Under the pieces are notes generated by a model. The model ran no database searches. It was not told where the DNA came from and was given only the letters and a program-made list of their open reading frames with translations. A stretch of 40,626 bases of DNA from positions 1 to 40,626 of the forward strand of contig VDHG01000024.1 in the NCBI GenBank assembly GCA_006228005.1, given 5' to 3'. The first letter of the stretch is position 1; every line of letters begins with the position of its first letter. Of the stretch, positions 22,891 to 31,464 are shown piece by piece. A program made the translations under genes and the position numbers. Source of the DNA: Testudinibacter crocodili (GTDB taxonomy: Bacteria; Pseudomonadota; Gammaproteobacteria; Enterobacterales; Pasteurellaceae).

Positions 22891-22942
22891 ACCGCCCATC
22901 AATTGATTTGATGTTATTTTATACAAACACAAGGATTATTTT

Positions 22943-23341
22943 ATGAGTATGATTAAAGAGTTTCGTGAATTTGCCATGCGTGGCAACGTGGTTGATATGG
23001 CTGTCGGTGTGATCATCGGTGGCGCTTTCGGCAAAATTGTTAGTTCATTAGTTGGCGATATTGTGATGCCAGTACTGGGCATTTTCACCGGTGGTGTTGA
23101 TTTCAAAGATTTAAATATTGTATTACAGCAAGCTGTTGGTGAGACACCGGCTGTGACTTTAAACTATGGTGCATTTATTCAAAACGTATTTGATTTTGTC
23201 ATTATTGCCTTTGCAATCTTTATGATGATTAAAGCATTGAATAAATTAAAACGTGAAAAACCGGCAGAAGAAGAAGCACCAGCAGAACCGTCAAATGAAG
23301 AAAAATTATTGACAGAAATTCGCGATTTATTGAAAAAATAA
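22943..23341 (+). CDS. mscL: Large-conductance mechanosensitive channel
   Basis: MscL is a pentameric emergency valve that opens under membrane tension during hypoosmotic shock. The 132-residue product shows the amphipathic N-terminus and first helix ([27 protein letters not shown]), a second helix ([18 protein letters not shown]) and a charged C-terminal bundle with [10 protein letters not shown]. It ends the def-to-mscL cluster, with its own promoter and a strong terminator. Confidence 0.98.
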   Translation: MSMIKEFREFAMRGNVVDMAVGVIIGGAFGKIVSSLVGDIVMPVLGIFTGGVDFKDLNIVLQQAVGETPAVTLNYGAFIQNVFDFVIIAFAIFMMIKALNKLKREKPAEEEAPAEPSNEEKLLTEIRDLLKK

Positions 23342-23361
23342 TTAAACGATAGGTTTTTAAT

Positions 23362-23396
23362 AACCCTTTTGGTTGATACCGAAAGGGTTTTTTTGT
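23362..23396 (+). terminator. Rho-independent terminator after mscL
   Basis: The 12-base arms 23362-23373 and 23378-23389 pair with one mismatch around a 4-base loop and run into a tract of T. This is a strong terminator about 20 bases after mscL. Confidence 0.88.
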
Positions 23397-23510
23397 TGTT
23401 TTTGACCGAAAGTTACAACAAACCGTACTTTAACTTGTCTAACTTTTATCATCGATGTGCTGATGACAACGTTATATTTAAATTATTATTTAAAAATAAG
23501 GAGTTTGATA

Positions 23511-24206
23511 ATGCAATTATCAACAGTAATCAAAAAAGTATTCTTGGCGGTGTTTACTGCGACCGCACTTTTATCAACAGTTCCGGCGCTAGCAGCTAAT
23601 GATAAACCAACGGTTGCTAAAACTGTACAATTCAAAAAAGGCGAAAGTTCAGCAACGTATAAAGGGCGTGTGAAAGGCTATAACTATGACAGCTATTATT
23701 TTACCGCTAAAAAAGGACAAGTACTGAACGCAGTACTCGACAGCAACGCTCATGCGGAAATGGTGCTGTTTGATCGCAATGATTATGTGGTGGGTGACAG
23801 CTATGTGCTGCCGGAAAGCGGTAAATATGAAGTGCGGGTGTTTCAAATGCGCACTTTTGCCCGTCGTGGCACCGAATCGCCTTATACCTTAAAAATTGAG
23901 ATTACGGATCAAGCTAACCAGCCTGTAGCCGCTGGGGATAGCCCACAGGAACTGAACAAAGTGCTTTATGCCTGCCGTGATAACAAAGTGTTGGAGGTTG
24001 TGTACCTTAACACGCCAAACAACAGCTATGCGGTGATCAACCAGATGGGTGAAATGGTGCCGATGCAAAGCATCGCAATGGCGTCAGGCGCAAACTATCA
24101 AGCCATCAATCCGGATTATGCTTATAAACTCTATACCAAAGGCAACACTGCAGATTTGGTCGGCGCCAATGACAGCCCAATTTTGAGTGATTGCCGCGCA
24201 GATTAA
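23511..24206 (+). CDS. Predicted periplasmic two-domain lysozyme inhibitor (PliG-like plus MliC-like)
   Basis: The 231-residue protein has a Sec signal peptide (cleavage likely after ALA, residue 28) with no lipobox cysteine. Residues about 35-132 resemble the g-type lysozyme inhibitor PliG: KGESSATYKGRVKGYNYDSY, then LPESGKYEVRV and a following R-x3-ARR loop. Residues about 148-229 resemble the MliC/PliC fold that inhibits c-type lysozyme: C155 and C228 for a disulfide, SGANY with S192, and YTKG with K210. The serine and lysine are the positions known to enter the lysozyme active site in MliC. The start at 23511 is chosen over 23457 because AAGGAG lies at 23498-23503 and the signal peptide begins here. 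Domain assignments are from motif memory, not a search; dual activity is inference. Confidence 0.72.
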   Translation: MQLSTVIKKVFLAVFTATALLSTVPALAANDKPTVAKTVQFKKGESSATYKGRVKGYNYDSYYFTAKKGQVLNAVLDSNAHAEMVLFDRNDYVVGDSYVLPESGKYEVRVFQMRTFARRGTESPYTLKIEITDQANQPVAAGDSPQELNKVLYACRDNKVLEVVYLNTPNNSYAVINQMGEMVPMQSIAMASGANYQAINPDYAYKLYTKGNTADLVGANDSPILSDCRAD

Positions 24207-24215
24207 TCTGGCAAA

Positions 24216-25211
24216 ATGATGTTCTCTACTATGCCACTCAAACAACAGCTCGTCATATTACGGCAATGGTGTGGTGACATTTATTGGCGGGAAGCGATAT
24301 TATGTGTTCCCGCCATTATTGTTGTTTTGGCATTCAGTTCATTGTTAAATCCAATTATGGCGGTGGTGATGATCAGCACCGCTTTTTCGGTTGGATTGGG
24401 GGCGTCTCACACCTTGTGTTCAATGCGTTGGGGGGCGATGATCGTTGCAGTTGCCGGCATGGCATTGGCGGCATTTGCTGGCTCATTGCTCGGTTTTTAT
24501 CCATCTGTAGTGATAGTGATAACCGCACTTTTAGCCGCAGCTTGTGCAGCTATTGCCAGTTATGACAACAATTGGTGGTGGGTCATGTTGCAGATCATCA
24601 TTGCTTTTCTGGTCGCTTCATATTTCCCGAACCATCTAGAACATGCCGCTTTGCGTACCGTGTTTGTGTTATTGGGTGGCGCCTTGCAAATTGGTTGTAC
24701 CGCACTTTTAGCTCGGCTCATTCCTAACATTGCCGCCCCATTACCAACCACTAATCCGCTTGCGAGCAGTCTCTCACTGCGTTTTGTCTGTGCCGGTGCA
24801 ATTGCTGTTGCTTTGGCACTGTATACGGCACAAAGTATCAGTTTAAAAAATGATTACTGGGCACCAATGTCGGCTTTGCTGATTTTAAGACCCACTTCCC
24901 AAGATTCCCTGAAACGTGGTATCAACCGCTTAGTAGGAACTGTTTTTGGTTGTTGTATTGCTACTTTGATCATTTATCTGTTTCATGACAATTGCGTAAT
25001 TTTGTTGATTAGTTTGATCATCACTATTGGTCTGGCATTCGCAATGCAAAGAGCCCACTATGGGCTTTACAGCGGAACAATTGCCGCCACTATCGTATTT
25101 TTAATCGCCGTTGGTCACGGCGACCCCATAGCCACCACCGAACACCGCTTAATCGCCACCCTGATCGGCGGCGCCATCGCAATTATTGTCGGCCGGGTTT
25201 TGCGGGTTTGA
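24216..25211 (+). CDS. FUSC-family inner membrane protein
   Basis: The 331-residue product has two blocks of about six membrane segments each (about 25-165 and 190-330). The second block carries the FUSC hallmark: YWAPMSALLILRP followed by SLKRGINRLVGTVFG. Family members such as aromatic acid exporters pump out organic acids, but this protein lacks the long cytoplasmic domain of full-size AaeB-like pumps and its substrate is unknown. It lies 9 bases after the lysozyme inhibitor gene and may share its transcript. Starts at 24216, 24219 or 24231 are all possible. Two uptake signals lie inside it. Confidence 0.82.
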   Translation: MMFSTMPLKQQLVILRQWCGDIYWREAILCVPAIIVVLAFSSLLNPIMAVVMISTAFSVGLGASHTLCSMRWGAMIVAVAGMALAAFAGSLLGFYPSVVIVITALLAAACAAIASYDNNWWWVMLQIIIAFLVASYFPNHLEHAALRTVFVLLGGALQIGCTALLARLIPNIAAPLPTTNPLASSLSLRFVCAGAIAVALALYTAQSISLKNDYWAPMSALLILRPTSQDSLKRGINRLVGTVFGCCIATLIIYLFHDNCVILLISLIITIGLAFAMQRAHYGLYSGTIAATIVFLIAVGHGDPIATTEHRLIATLIGGAIAIIVGRVLRV

Positions 25212-25313
25212 TCATTCATTTATACGATCCCGCTTCCAAAAATAATCCTAAAGCCGTTTAAAGTGCGGTAGTTGTTGCGATGATAAAGCTCTTTAATCTT
25301 GTAGCTGATCATT

Positions 25314-26465
25314 ATGTCGTTAAACATACCGTTAGAATTGTTACTTCGTCTTAATCAAATTCCGAATTTTGGCTCAAGTGCGGTATTGCGCTTGCTGAAA
25401 CGGGTTTCAGCGCAACAGTTGCTGGAATATGGGGCGGTAGAGTGGGCGCATTTGGGCTTGGATTCGCGTCAGATTCAACGCTGGTTGCAGCCGAAAAAGC
25501 AGTATATCGATCCGGTGTTGGCGTGGCAGGCGCAAAGTGCGGTCAATCAGGTGATCACGATTTTTGATGCTGACTATCCTTTTTTGTTGAAACAAATCGC
25601 CTCGGCACCATTGATTCTTTATCTGCAAGGCGATCGTAACTTATTGCAGCGGCGGCAAATTGCGATGGTCGGCAGCCGTGATTGCTCGGATTATGGGGAG
25701 TATTGGAGCCGCTATTTTGCTGCGCAATTGAGTCTGCAAGGTTATGTGATTACCAGCGGCATGGCGTTGGGCATCGACAGTTACAGCCACCGCGCAGCGC
25801 TGGAAAGCGGTGGCAAAACGATTGCGGTGCTGGGGAGTGGTTTGAATCGGATCTATCCTAAACGTAACCAGTCATTGGCGCAGCAGATTATTGAACAAGG
25901 CGCACTGGTATCGGAATTTATTCCCAATCAAGCGCCGTTGGCAGAAAATTTCCCTCGTCGTAATCGGATTATTAGTGGCTTAAGTTTGGGCACGTTGGTG
26001 GTTGAAGCCGATGTAAAGAGCGGTTCGCTGATCACGGCACGTTATGCTTTGGAGCAAAATCGCGAGGTATTTGCCCTGCCGGGAGCGGTTCAAAATCGAT
26101 TTAGCCGTGGCTGTCATAGTCTGATTAAACAGGGTGCTTTGCTGGTGGAAAGTTATCAGGATATTTTGGAAAATTTATCTGCTTATCCGTCACAATCCGA
26201 AATGTTGACACCTATTCACCCAGTTGTGCCTGACACAGCAAAAATGAAGCCATTGCTAATACAGCCAGTGCAACAGACAGCAGAAAGCGATAAAAGTGCG
26301 GTGGCGTATCCTGAACTGTACCGCCATATCGGCTATCAAGCAATTAGCGCCGATGATTTGGCAACTGCACTTAATTTGCCGATTTCGGAGGTTCTTTCAC
26401 AGTTGTTGGAATTGGAGCTGGAGGGGGCAATTTGTACGGTCAGCGGTGGTTATTGTCGGTGTTAG
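25314..26465 (+). CDS. dprA: DNA processing protein DprA, RecA loader in transformation
   Basis: DprA protects incoming single-stranded DNA and loads RecA during natural transformation. The 383-residue product has an N-terminal SAM-like helical domain (1-80). The extended Rossmann fold carries GSRDCSDYGEYW (120-131), SGMALGIDSYSHRAAL (148-163) and GSGLNRIYPKRN (174-185). A C-terminal winged-helix domain (about 320-383) follows. The gene fits a naturally competent organism and the dense uptake signals around it: one just upstream and three inside. Confidence 0.97.
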   Translation: MSLNIPLELLLRLNQIPNFGSSAVLRLLKRVSAQQLLEYGAVEWAHLGLDSRQIQRWLQPKKQYIDPVLAWQAQSAVNQVITIFDADYPFLLKQIASAPLILYLQGDRNLLQRRQIAMVGSRDCSDYGEYWSRYFAAQLSLQGYVITSGMALGIDSYSHRAALESGGKTIAVLGSGLNRIYPKRNQSLAQQIIEQGALVSEFIPNQAPLAENFPRRNRIISGLSLGTLVVEADVKSGSLITARYALEQNREVFALPGAVQNRFSRGCHSLIKQGALLVESYQDILENLSAYPSQSEMLTPIHPVVPDTAKMKPLLIQPVQQTAESDKSAVAYPELYRHIGYQAISADDLATALNLPISEVLSQLLELELEGAICTVSGGYCRC

Positions 26466-26523
26466 AAATACGTTGTTTTGTGTGTATTAGTGTGTAGAAT
26501 TAAAGGCTGAATTAGGTAGGATT

Positions 26524-26706
26524 ATGCGGTCAAGTGATCTAATTAAGGAACTTAAGGCAAACGGTTGTGAGTTTATTCGACATGGAAAAGGCGATCACCA
26601 AATTTGGTATTCTGCGAAAACCAATAAACGATTTTCTGTACCTCACCCCAAAATGAATTTACCGATCGGTACATTAAAATCGATTAAAAGATCAGCAGGC
26701 ATTTAA
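26524..26706 (+). CDS. hicA: HicA family toxin, mRNA interferase
   Basis: HicA toxins are small dsRBD-like ribonucleases that cut mRNA when freed from HicB. The 60-residue product is of typical size, with the catalytic histidine motif HGKGDHQIW (20-28) and the C-terminal PIGTLKSIKRSAGI. The RBS AGGTAGG precedes the ATG. It lies 24 bases before hicB and between dprA and yrdD, and it contains no uptake signal, which suits later insertion. Confidence 0.93.
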   Translation: MRSSDLIKELKANGCEFIRHGKGDHQIWYSAKTNKRFSVPHPKMNLPIGTLKSIKRSAGI

Positions 26707-26730
26707 TCCCATATTTTAGGAGAAGAAGAG

Positions 26731-27168
26731 ATGTTGTTTACCGTTGGAGTTGAATACCCTAAAAATGACAATGAGGCTTATGGAATGATAGTTCCTGCAC
26801 TGTTTAATGAGCAGTATAGTTGCTTTAGTGCGGCTGATAGCGTTGAACAGATTCCTGAAATGGTGAAAGATGCGATTACAATGATTTTGGCGGACATGCT
26901 TGAAAATGGCTTTGATGTGATGTCTATTCAAGATAACGGATTTATTGAATATCAAAAAGTAGGGGATTTTGATCATATTGATACTTGGTTGCTGATTGAT
27001 GTTGATGTCAGTGAATATATGGGGAAAAAGCAGCGAATTAATATCAGCCTTCCGTCGTATTTGATTAATCGGATCGACACTAAAGTTGGTGCTAGTGGTG
27101 GTCGTTATCGTGATCGCAGCCATTTTTTAGCGGTGGCATCACAACATGAATTAAGTGCGTCGTCTTAA
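26731..27168 (+). CDS. hicB: HicB family antitoxin
   Basis: HicB binds and neutralises HicA and represses the operon. The 145-residue product has an N-terminal degraded RNase H-like HicB fold (about 1-90, with FTVGVEYPKNDNEAYGMIVPA split around residue 15). A C-terminal ribbon-helix-helix-like DNA-binding segment (QRINISLPSYLINRID onward) follows. The RBS AGGAGAAG lies upstream. The toxin-first order is normal for hicAB. The antisense strand also holds a 135-codon open frame, which I take as a shadow. Confidence 0.92.
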   Translation: MLFTVGVEYPKNDNEAYGMIVPALFNEQYSCFSAADSVEQIPEMVKDAITMILADMLENGFDVMSIQDNGFIEYQKVGDFDHIDTWLLIDVDVSEYMGKKQRINISLPSYLINRIDTKVGASGGRYRDRSHFLAVASQHELSASS

Positions 27169-27240
27169 AATAGTTATCTTTTGCCGAGCAATCCGATTCG
27201 GGTTAAGATAGTGCTATTCATCACTATTATGGGTTAAACC

Positions 27241-27783
27241 ATGACTAAATCCCCGCTTTTTGAAGCCCCGCACCATACCGAATTTTGTCCGAAGTGCGGT
27301 GCGGCATTACAGTTGCGGCAGGGAAAAAAGGGGCTGTTTTTAGGCTGTTCGGCGTATCCTGCTTGTGATTATTTAAAACCGCTGCAAACAAGTGAAGCCA
27401 AAATTTTGAAGATTTTACCACAGGCTTGTCCGCAGTGTGGACATTCATTGGTATTGCGACAAGGGCATTACGGCATGTTTATCGGTTGTAGCCATTTTCC
27501 TGAATGCCACTATATTGCACACGAGCAAACCGAAGACAACGAGGCTCAAAAGCAGGTTATCCCTTGTCCGGTTTGTGGTAAAGGACATTTGCTGGCACGG
27601 CGCGGACGACAGGGAAAAACGTTTTATGGTTGTGATCAATTTCCGCGTTGCCGTTTTAATCTGCCGCATAAACCGGAAACACAGCCTTGTCCAAAGTGCG
27701 GTTACAGCCTATCATTCCAACAGCAAGATGGTGGTTACCAATGTTGTAATAAGGCGTGTCGCCACCACTTTCAACTTGACTAG
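27241..27783 (+). CDS. Topoisomerase I-like zinc-ribbon protein YrdD
   Basis: The 180-residue protein is made of four zinc ribbons like those at the C-terminus of DNA topoisomerase I. They begin CPKCGAALQLRQG, CPQCGHSLVLRQG, CPVCGKGHLLARRG and CPKCGYSL, each followed by a second cysteine pair. No topoisomerase catalytic domain is present, and the length matches stand-alone YrdD of E. coli, which also lies beside tsaC and aroE. It probably binds single-stranded nucleic acid; the role is unproven. Three bases separate it from tsaC. Confidence 0.9.
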   Translation: MTKSPLFEAPHHTEFCPKCGAALQLRQGKKGLFLGCSAYPACDYLKPLQTSEAKILKILPQACPQCGHSLVLRQGHYGMFIGCSHFPECHYIAHEQTEDNEAQKQVIPCPVCGKGHLLARRGRQGKTFYGCDQFPRCRFNLPHKPETQPCPKCGYSLSFQQQDGGYQCCNKACRHHFQLD

Positions 27784-27786
27784 ATT

Positions 27787-28341
27787 ATGAATTATACCAT
27801 TCTACAATTAGCTAATTATATTAAACAACAACAGGTTATCGCATATCCGACGGAAGCGGTTTTTGGTTTGGGTTGCGATCCGCGCAGTGAAAGTGCGGTG
27901 TTGAAATTGCTGGCGTTGAAACAGCGTACAGTTGAAAAAGGGTTGATTTTAGTTGCACCGCACTTAGATTTGCTACTGCCGTTTATCGATCAACACCGAT
28001 TAAGCCACGAACACTGGCAACGCTTGCAGGCGGAATATGATCGCCCAATGACTTGGCTGGTGCCGAAAAGTGCGCTTGCCCCCGTTTTTTTAACGGGTGA
28101 ATTTGACAGCATTGCGATTCGTTTGTGTCGTCATCCGGCGGTGACCGCACTTTGTGAAGCGACGCAAACGGCATTGACTTCAACCAGTGCAAACCTAAGT
28201 GGCATGCCGCCTTGCCGCACGGCTCAAGAGGTGCGTGCGCAATTTGGTGCCGATTTTCCAGTGTTGCAAAGTGCGGTTGGCGGTGCGGAAAAACCATCAG
28301 AAATTCGAGATATTTTGACCAACCAACGGATTCGATCATAA
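27787..28341 (+). CDS. tsaC: Threonylcarbamoyl-AMP synthase (tRNA t6A37 pathway)
   Basis: TsaC (YrdC/RimN) makes threonylcarbamoyl-AMP from threonine, bicarbonate and ATP, the first step of t6A37 modification in tRNAs reading ANN codons. The 184-residue product has the family motifs [50 protein letters not shown] and [10 protein letters not shown]. It follows yrdD by 3 bases and precedes the acetyltransferase gene by 2. It holds four exact uptake signals in 555 bases, an unusually high density. Confidence 0.97.
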   Translation: MNYTILQLANYIKQQQVIAYPTEAVFGLGCDPRSESAVLKLLALKQRTVEKGLILVAPHLDLLLPFIDQHRLSHEHWQRLQAEYDRPMTWLVPKSALAPVFLTGEFDSIAIRLCRHPAVTALCEATQTALTSTSANLSGMPPCRTAQEVRAQFGADFPVLQSAVGGAEKPSEIRDILTNQRIRS

Positions 28342-28343
28342 AC

Positions 28344-28886
28344 ATGAAACAACAGTTAACCGTCAGTCATGAGATTGAGCTGCAAGCCATTCAGGAAAGT
28401 GATGCTAGGTTACTCTTTGATGCTATCGACCATAATCGAACTTATTTAGGGCGCTGGCTGCCTTTTGTTGCATCGACATGCGAAGTGGCTGATTCTTTAG
28501 CATTTATTTGCTCGCTGCAACATAAAAAAGCTGAACAAGTATTCAAAATAAGCTATCGAGGTAAATTTGGTGGCTTGATTGGATTTAATATGGTGGACAG
28601 TCATAATTTAAAACTAGAAATCGGTTATTGGCTGATCGAATCGTTGCAAAAAAACGGCATTATGACTCGCTCGGTTGCGACGCTGGTGGATTATGCATTC
28701 AGCGAGTTAGCCATCAATCGAGTGCAGATCAATTGTGCGGCGGCGAATGTTGCCAGTCAAAAAATACCTCAGCGGTTAGGGTTTATCTTAGAAGGTATCC
28801 AACGTGATGGAATTTTATTAGCAGATGGTCATTTTATTGATTGTCAGATTTACAGTATGTTAAAACGCGAATGGAAAAGACTATAA
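28344..28886 (+). CDS. GNAT acetyltransferase of the RimJ/RimL type
   Basis: The 180-residue product fits the GCN5-related N-acetyltransferase fold of RimJ/RimL-like enzymes, which acetylate N-termini of ribosomal proteins or small amines. Support comes from LFDAIDHNRTYLGRWLPF near residue 25, GYWLIESLQKNGIMTRSV for acetyl-CoA binding, and the late N-x-A-S-Q-K-I-P-Q-R-L-G-F helix and strand. The start at 28344 is chosen because it falls 2 bases after tsaC; an open frame from 28212 would overlap tsaC. It sits between tsaC and aroE, which are neighbours in E. coli. The substrate is unknown. Confidence 0.85.
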   Translation: MKQQLTVSHEIELQAIQESDARLLFDAIDHNRTYLGRWLPFVASTCEVADSLAFICSLQHKKAEQVFKISYRGKFGGLIGFNMVDSHNLKLEIGYWLIESLQKNGIMTRSVATLVDYAFSELAINRVQINCAAANVASQKIPQRLGFILEGIQRDGILLADGHFIDCQIYSMLKREWKRL

Positions 28887-29681
<795 letters not shown>

Positions 29682-29695
29682 GGACATATTTAAGT

Positions 29696-30685
29696 CTAAA
29701 TATTGACTTCCCCTCGAACGATAATTTTTGAAATATCGGTATTAGGTTTGTCGATTGAGCGAATGGCTAAATTGATTGCTTGATAACCGATTTCATATAA
29801 ATTATGTGAGATACAAGGAATTTTAAAACCATAAATTTCAGCATAGGGTACATTATCTATACTGAATAAATCAAAGTCTTGTTTGAAAATTAATCCAGCT
29901 TCAATGCAGGCTTTTAAAATACCTAATGAAATTTGGTTGTTCATGCCGGCAAAAACGACTTTTTCCTTATTTGTTCTGAGATAAGATTTTGTGACATGAT
30001 AAGCGGCTTCGATAAAAAAATCTGCATGGAAAATTGTTAGATTTTTACTTTTATCAATAACAGAGGTAAAACCTCTCACTCGATCGGTTGATACATTAGA
30101 ATATTCCGGTCCTGCAATTACCACAACGTTTTGATAATTAATTAAATTAATATAATTGGCAACTTCTGTTCCGCAGTGTAAATTATCAATATAAATACCA
30201 CTATATTCTGAATTGCCGATTTCTCGGTCAATTAAAATTACCGGAATATTGAGTGATTTTAATTTTTGTAAGTAGTCAGGTTGATAATTTCTGTCGGAAG
30301 AAATCACCGATAAAATAATTGCATCAACTCCGTAGCTAATCATTCTTTGGATTGATTGCGTCTCGATATCTTCTGATTCGTAGGAGTCAAACATCAAAAT
30401 ATCATAATCTAATTCTGATGATATTTTGCTCATGATTTTTGTCAATTCACCAAAAAATGGGTTACTCATATTTGGATTAACAATTCCAATCAGCTTATTT
30501 TTTTTGGGCTTTATATTGCTCGTATTGGAAAAATAGCCCATTTGTTCAGCAATAGTGAGTATTTTATCACGAGTTTCGGCTTTGACTTTATCTGGATCAG
30601 ATAATGCGCGTGATACCGTTATTTTGCTGAGACCTGATGCCAATGCAATATGTTCTAATTTAATTTTTTTTGATAATGTTGCCAT
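29696..30685 (-). CDS. LacI family transcriptional regulator
   Basis: The 329-residue product has the N-terminal LacI helix-turn-helix (KLEHIALASGLSKITVSRAL, residues about 9-28) with the hinge, and a periplasmic-binding-protein-like effector domain (about 60-325). It is encoded 2 bases after the lyxose isomerase gene in the same direction, so the two form an operon divergent from the dehydrogenase-kinase-ABC operon. It is the obvious local repressor for both; the inducer may be a pentose, pentitol or phosphate ester. The gene is AT-rich and has no uptake signal. Confidence 0.92.
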   Translation of the reverse strand: MATLSKKIKLEHIALASGLSKITVSRALSDPDKVKAETRDKILTIAEQMGYFSNTSNIKPKKNKLIGIVNPNMSNPFFGELTKIMSKISSELDYDILMFDSYESEDIETQSIQRMISYGVDAIILSVISSDRNYQPDYLQKLKSLNIPVILIDREIGNSEYSGIYIDNLHCGTEVANYINLINYQNVVVIAGPEYSNVSTDRVRGFTSVIDKSKNLTIFHADFFIEAAYHVTKSYLRTNKEKVVFAGMNNQISLGILKACIEAGLIFKQDFDLFSIDNVPYAEIYGFKIPCISHNLYEIGYQAINLAIRSIDKPNTDISKIIVRGEVNI

Positions 30686-30687
30686 AC

Positions 30688-31215
30688 TTACACTCTTATC
30701 ACCGCCGGATCGGTAAAGATATCAAATTCATCACGGCTTTGGCTTGAAAATTCCGCAATGACAGCACCGTCATTACCTGCTTGAAACCAATGTTTGGTGT
30801 TGGGCGCAATGGTATATTGATCTCCGGGGCAAAGGTGAATTTCGTGTTTTGCGGTGTACCATTGCTGATGATCTTGCGGTGGAATTGCCTGAGGATCTTC
30901 GGTTGACTGCCCTTCAACATAGAGATAAACCTCACCAAATAAACAACGGAAAGTTTCTTGCTTGCCAATATTATTTTCAAATGGTGGGTGGCGATGTTCA
31001 GGGCAATTTTGTTGTGGAAACAAAACTAATTGCTTCGCACAATAGCGTTCGTTATTGATGAAAGTAATGAGCTGTAGTCCCATTTGCTCTAGTTTACCCA
31101 ATTTAAAATCGGTGATTTCAATGTTTTCTTTATCTTGCGCTGACAATACCGTACCTGCTTTTGCCAGTAAAGCAATAGTTCTTTCTATGATTTCAGACTG
31201 ATCGTTTTTATTCAT
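30688..31215 (-). CDS. D-lyxose isomerase-like cupin enzyme
   Basis: D-lyxose isomerases interconvert D-lyxose and D-xylulose, and often D-mannose and D-fructose, with a divalent metal. The 175-residue cupin has the metal-binding set H74 and H76 (CPEHRHP), E87 (GKQETF) and H142 (NTKHWFQAG). The product D-xylulose is the substrate of the kinase encoded in the divergent operon, which supports a pentose role. It heads the operon with the LacI-family regulator. The exact sugar preference is not visible from sequence. Confidence 0.85.
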   Translation of the reverse strand: MNKNDQSEIIERTIALLAKAGTVLSAQDKENIEITDFKLGKLEQMGLQLITFINNERYCAKQLVLFPQQNCPEHRHPPFENNIGKQETFRCLFGEVYLYVEGQSTEDPQAIPPQDHQQWYTAKHEIHLCPGDQYTIAPNTKHWFQAGNDGAVIAEFSSQSRDEFDIFTDPAVIRV

Positions 31216-31277
31216 TTTTCACCTCAAATATTGTTAATTTTATTGGTTAAGCCGTATTAGTCAGTGAGCTGTTGTTG

Positions 31278-31319
31278 ATAATAAGCCAATTATAACGAGA
31301 AAATGTGATCTGTGTCGCA
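31278..31319 (-). promoter_or_regulatory. Candidate CRP site and promoter for the isomerase-regulator operon
   Basis: A CRP-like site TGTGA-N6-TCGCA (31304-31319, nine of ten matches) precedes a minus-strand -10 candidate TATTAT (31283-31278). A start near 31271 would put the CRP centre at about -40.5, close to the class II position of -41.5. A second -10 candidate, TATAAT (31294-31289), overlaps less well with that spacing. The site fits catabolite control of a sugar operon. Confidence 0.5.
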
Positions 31320-31354
31320 ATTATCACCACCAATATTCGGTTAATTTTCCATTT

Positions 31355-31423
31355 TGTGATCTTTGACACGTTATTATCATTAAAATGATATTAATTTATC
31401 AATAAATGATTTTTGTATCATTT
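31355..31423 (+). promoter_or_regulatory. Promoter region of the dehydrogenase-kinase-ABC operon
   Basis: A strong CRP left half (TGTGA, 31355-31359) overlaps a consensus -35 TTGACA (31363-31368). The -10 is weak (TGATAT at 31386 or TATTAA at 31389). Downstream, ATCATT/AATGAT elements form two inverted repeats, at 31376-31389 and 31404-31423. These are candidate operators for the LacI-family protein encoded at 29696-30685, although neither has the CG centre common in LacI-family sites. Confidence 0.45.
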
Positions 31424-31464
31424 TTTGAGGTTTAAAAGTTCAATCAATCGTTGAGGGAATGGCA

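Noticed and set aside
25276-25291. A competence-type CRP-S site (TGCGA-N6-TCGCA) upstream of dprA.
   Set aside because: Only the left half matches; the right half is AGCTC, and the spacing to a plausible -10 is wrong.
26716-27123. A 135-codon open frame on the minus strand inside hicB.
   Set aside because: It is antisense to a recognisable antitoxin gene, is rich in isoleucine, asparagine and histidine, and has no plausible start signal.
28212-28343. A longer N-terminus for the GNAT protein starting inside tsaC.
   Set aside because: It would overlap tsaC by 130 bases; the ATG at 28344 directly follows the tsaC stop and starts the recognisable fold.
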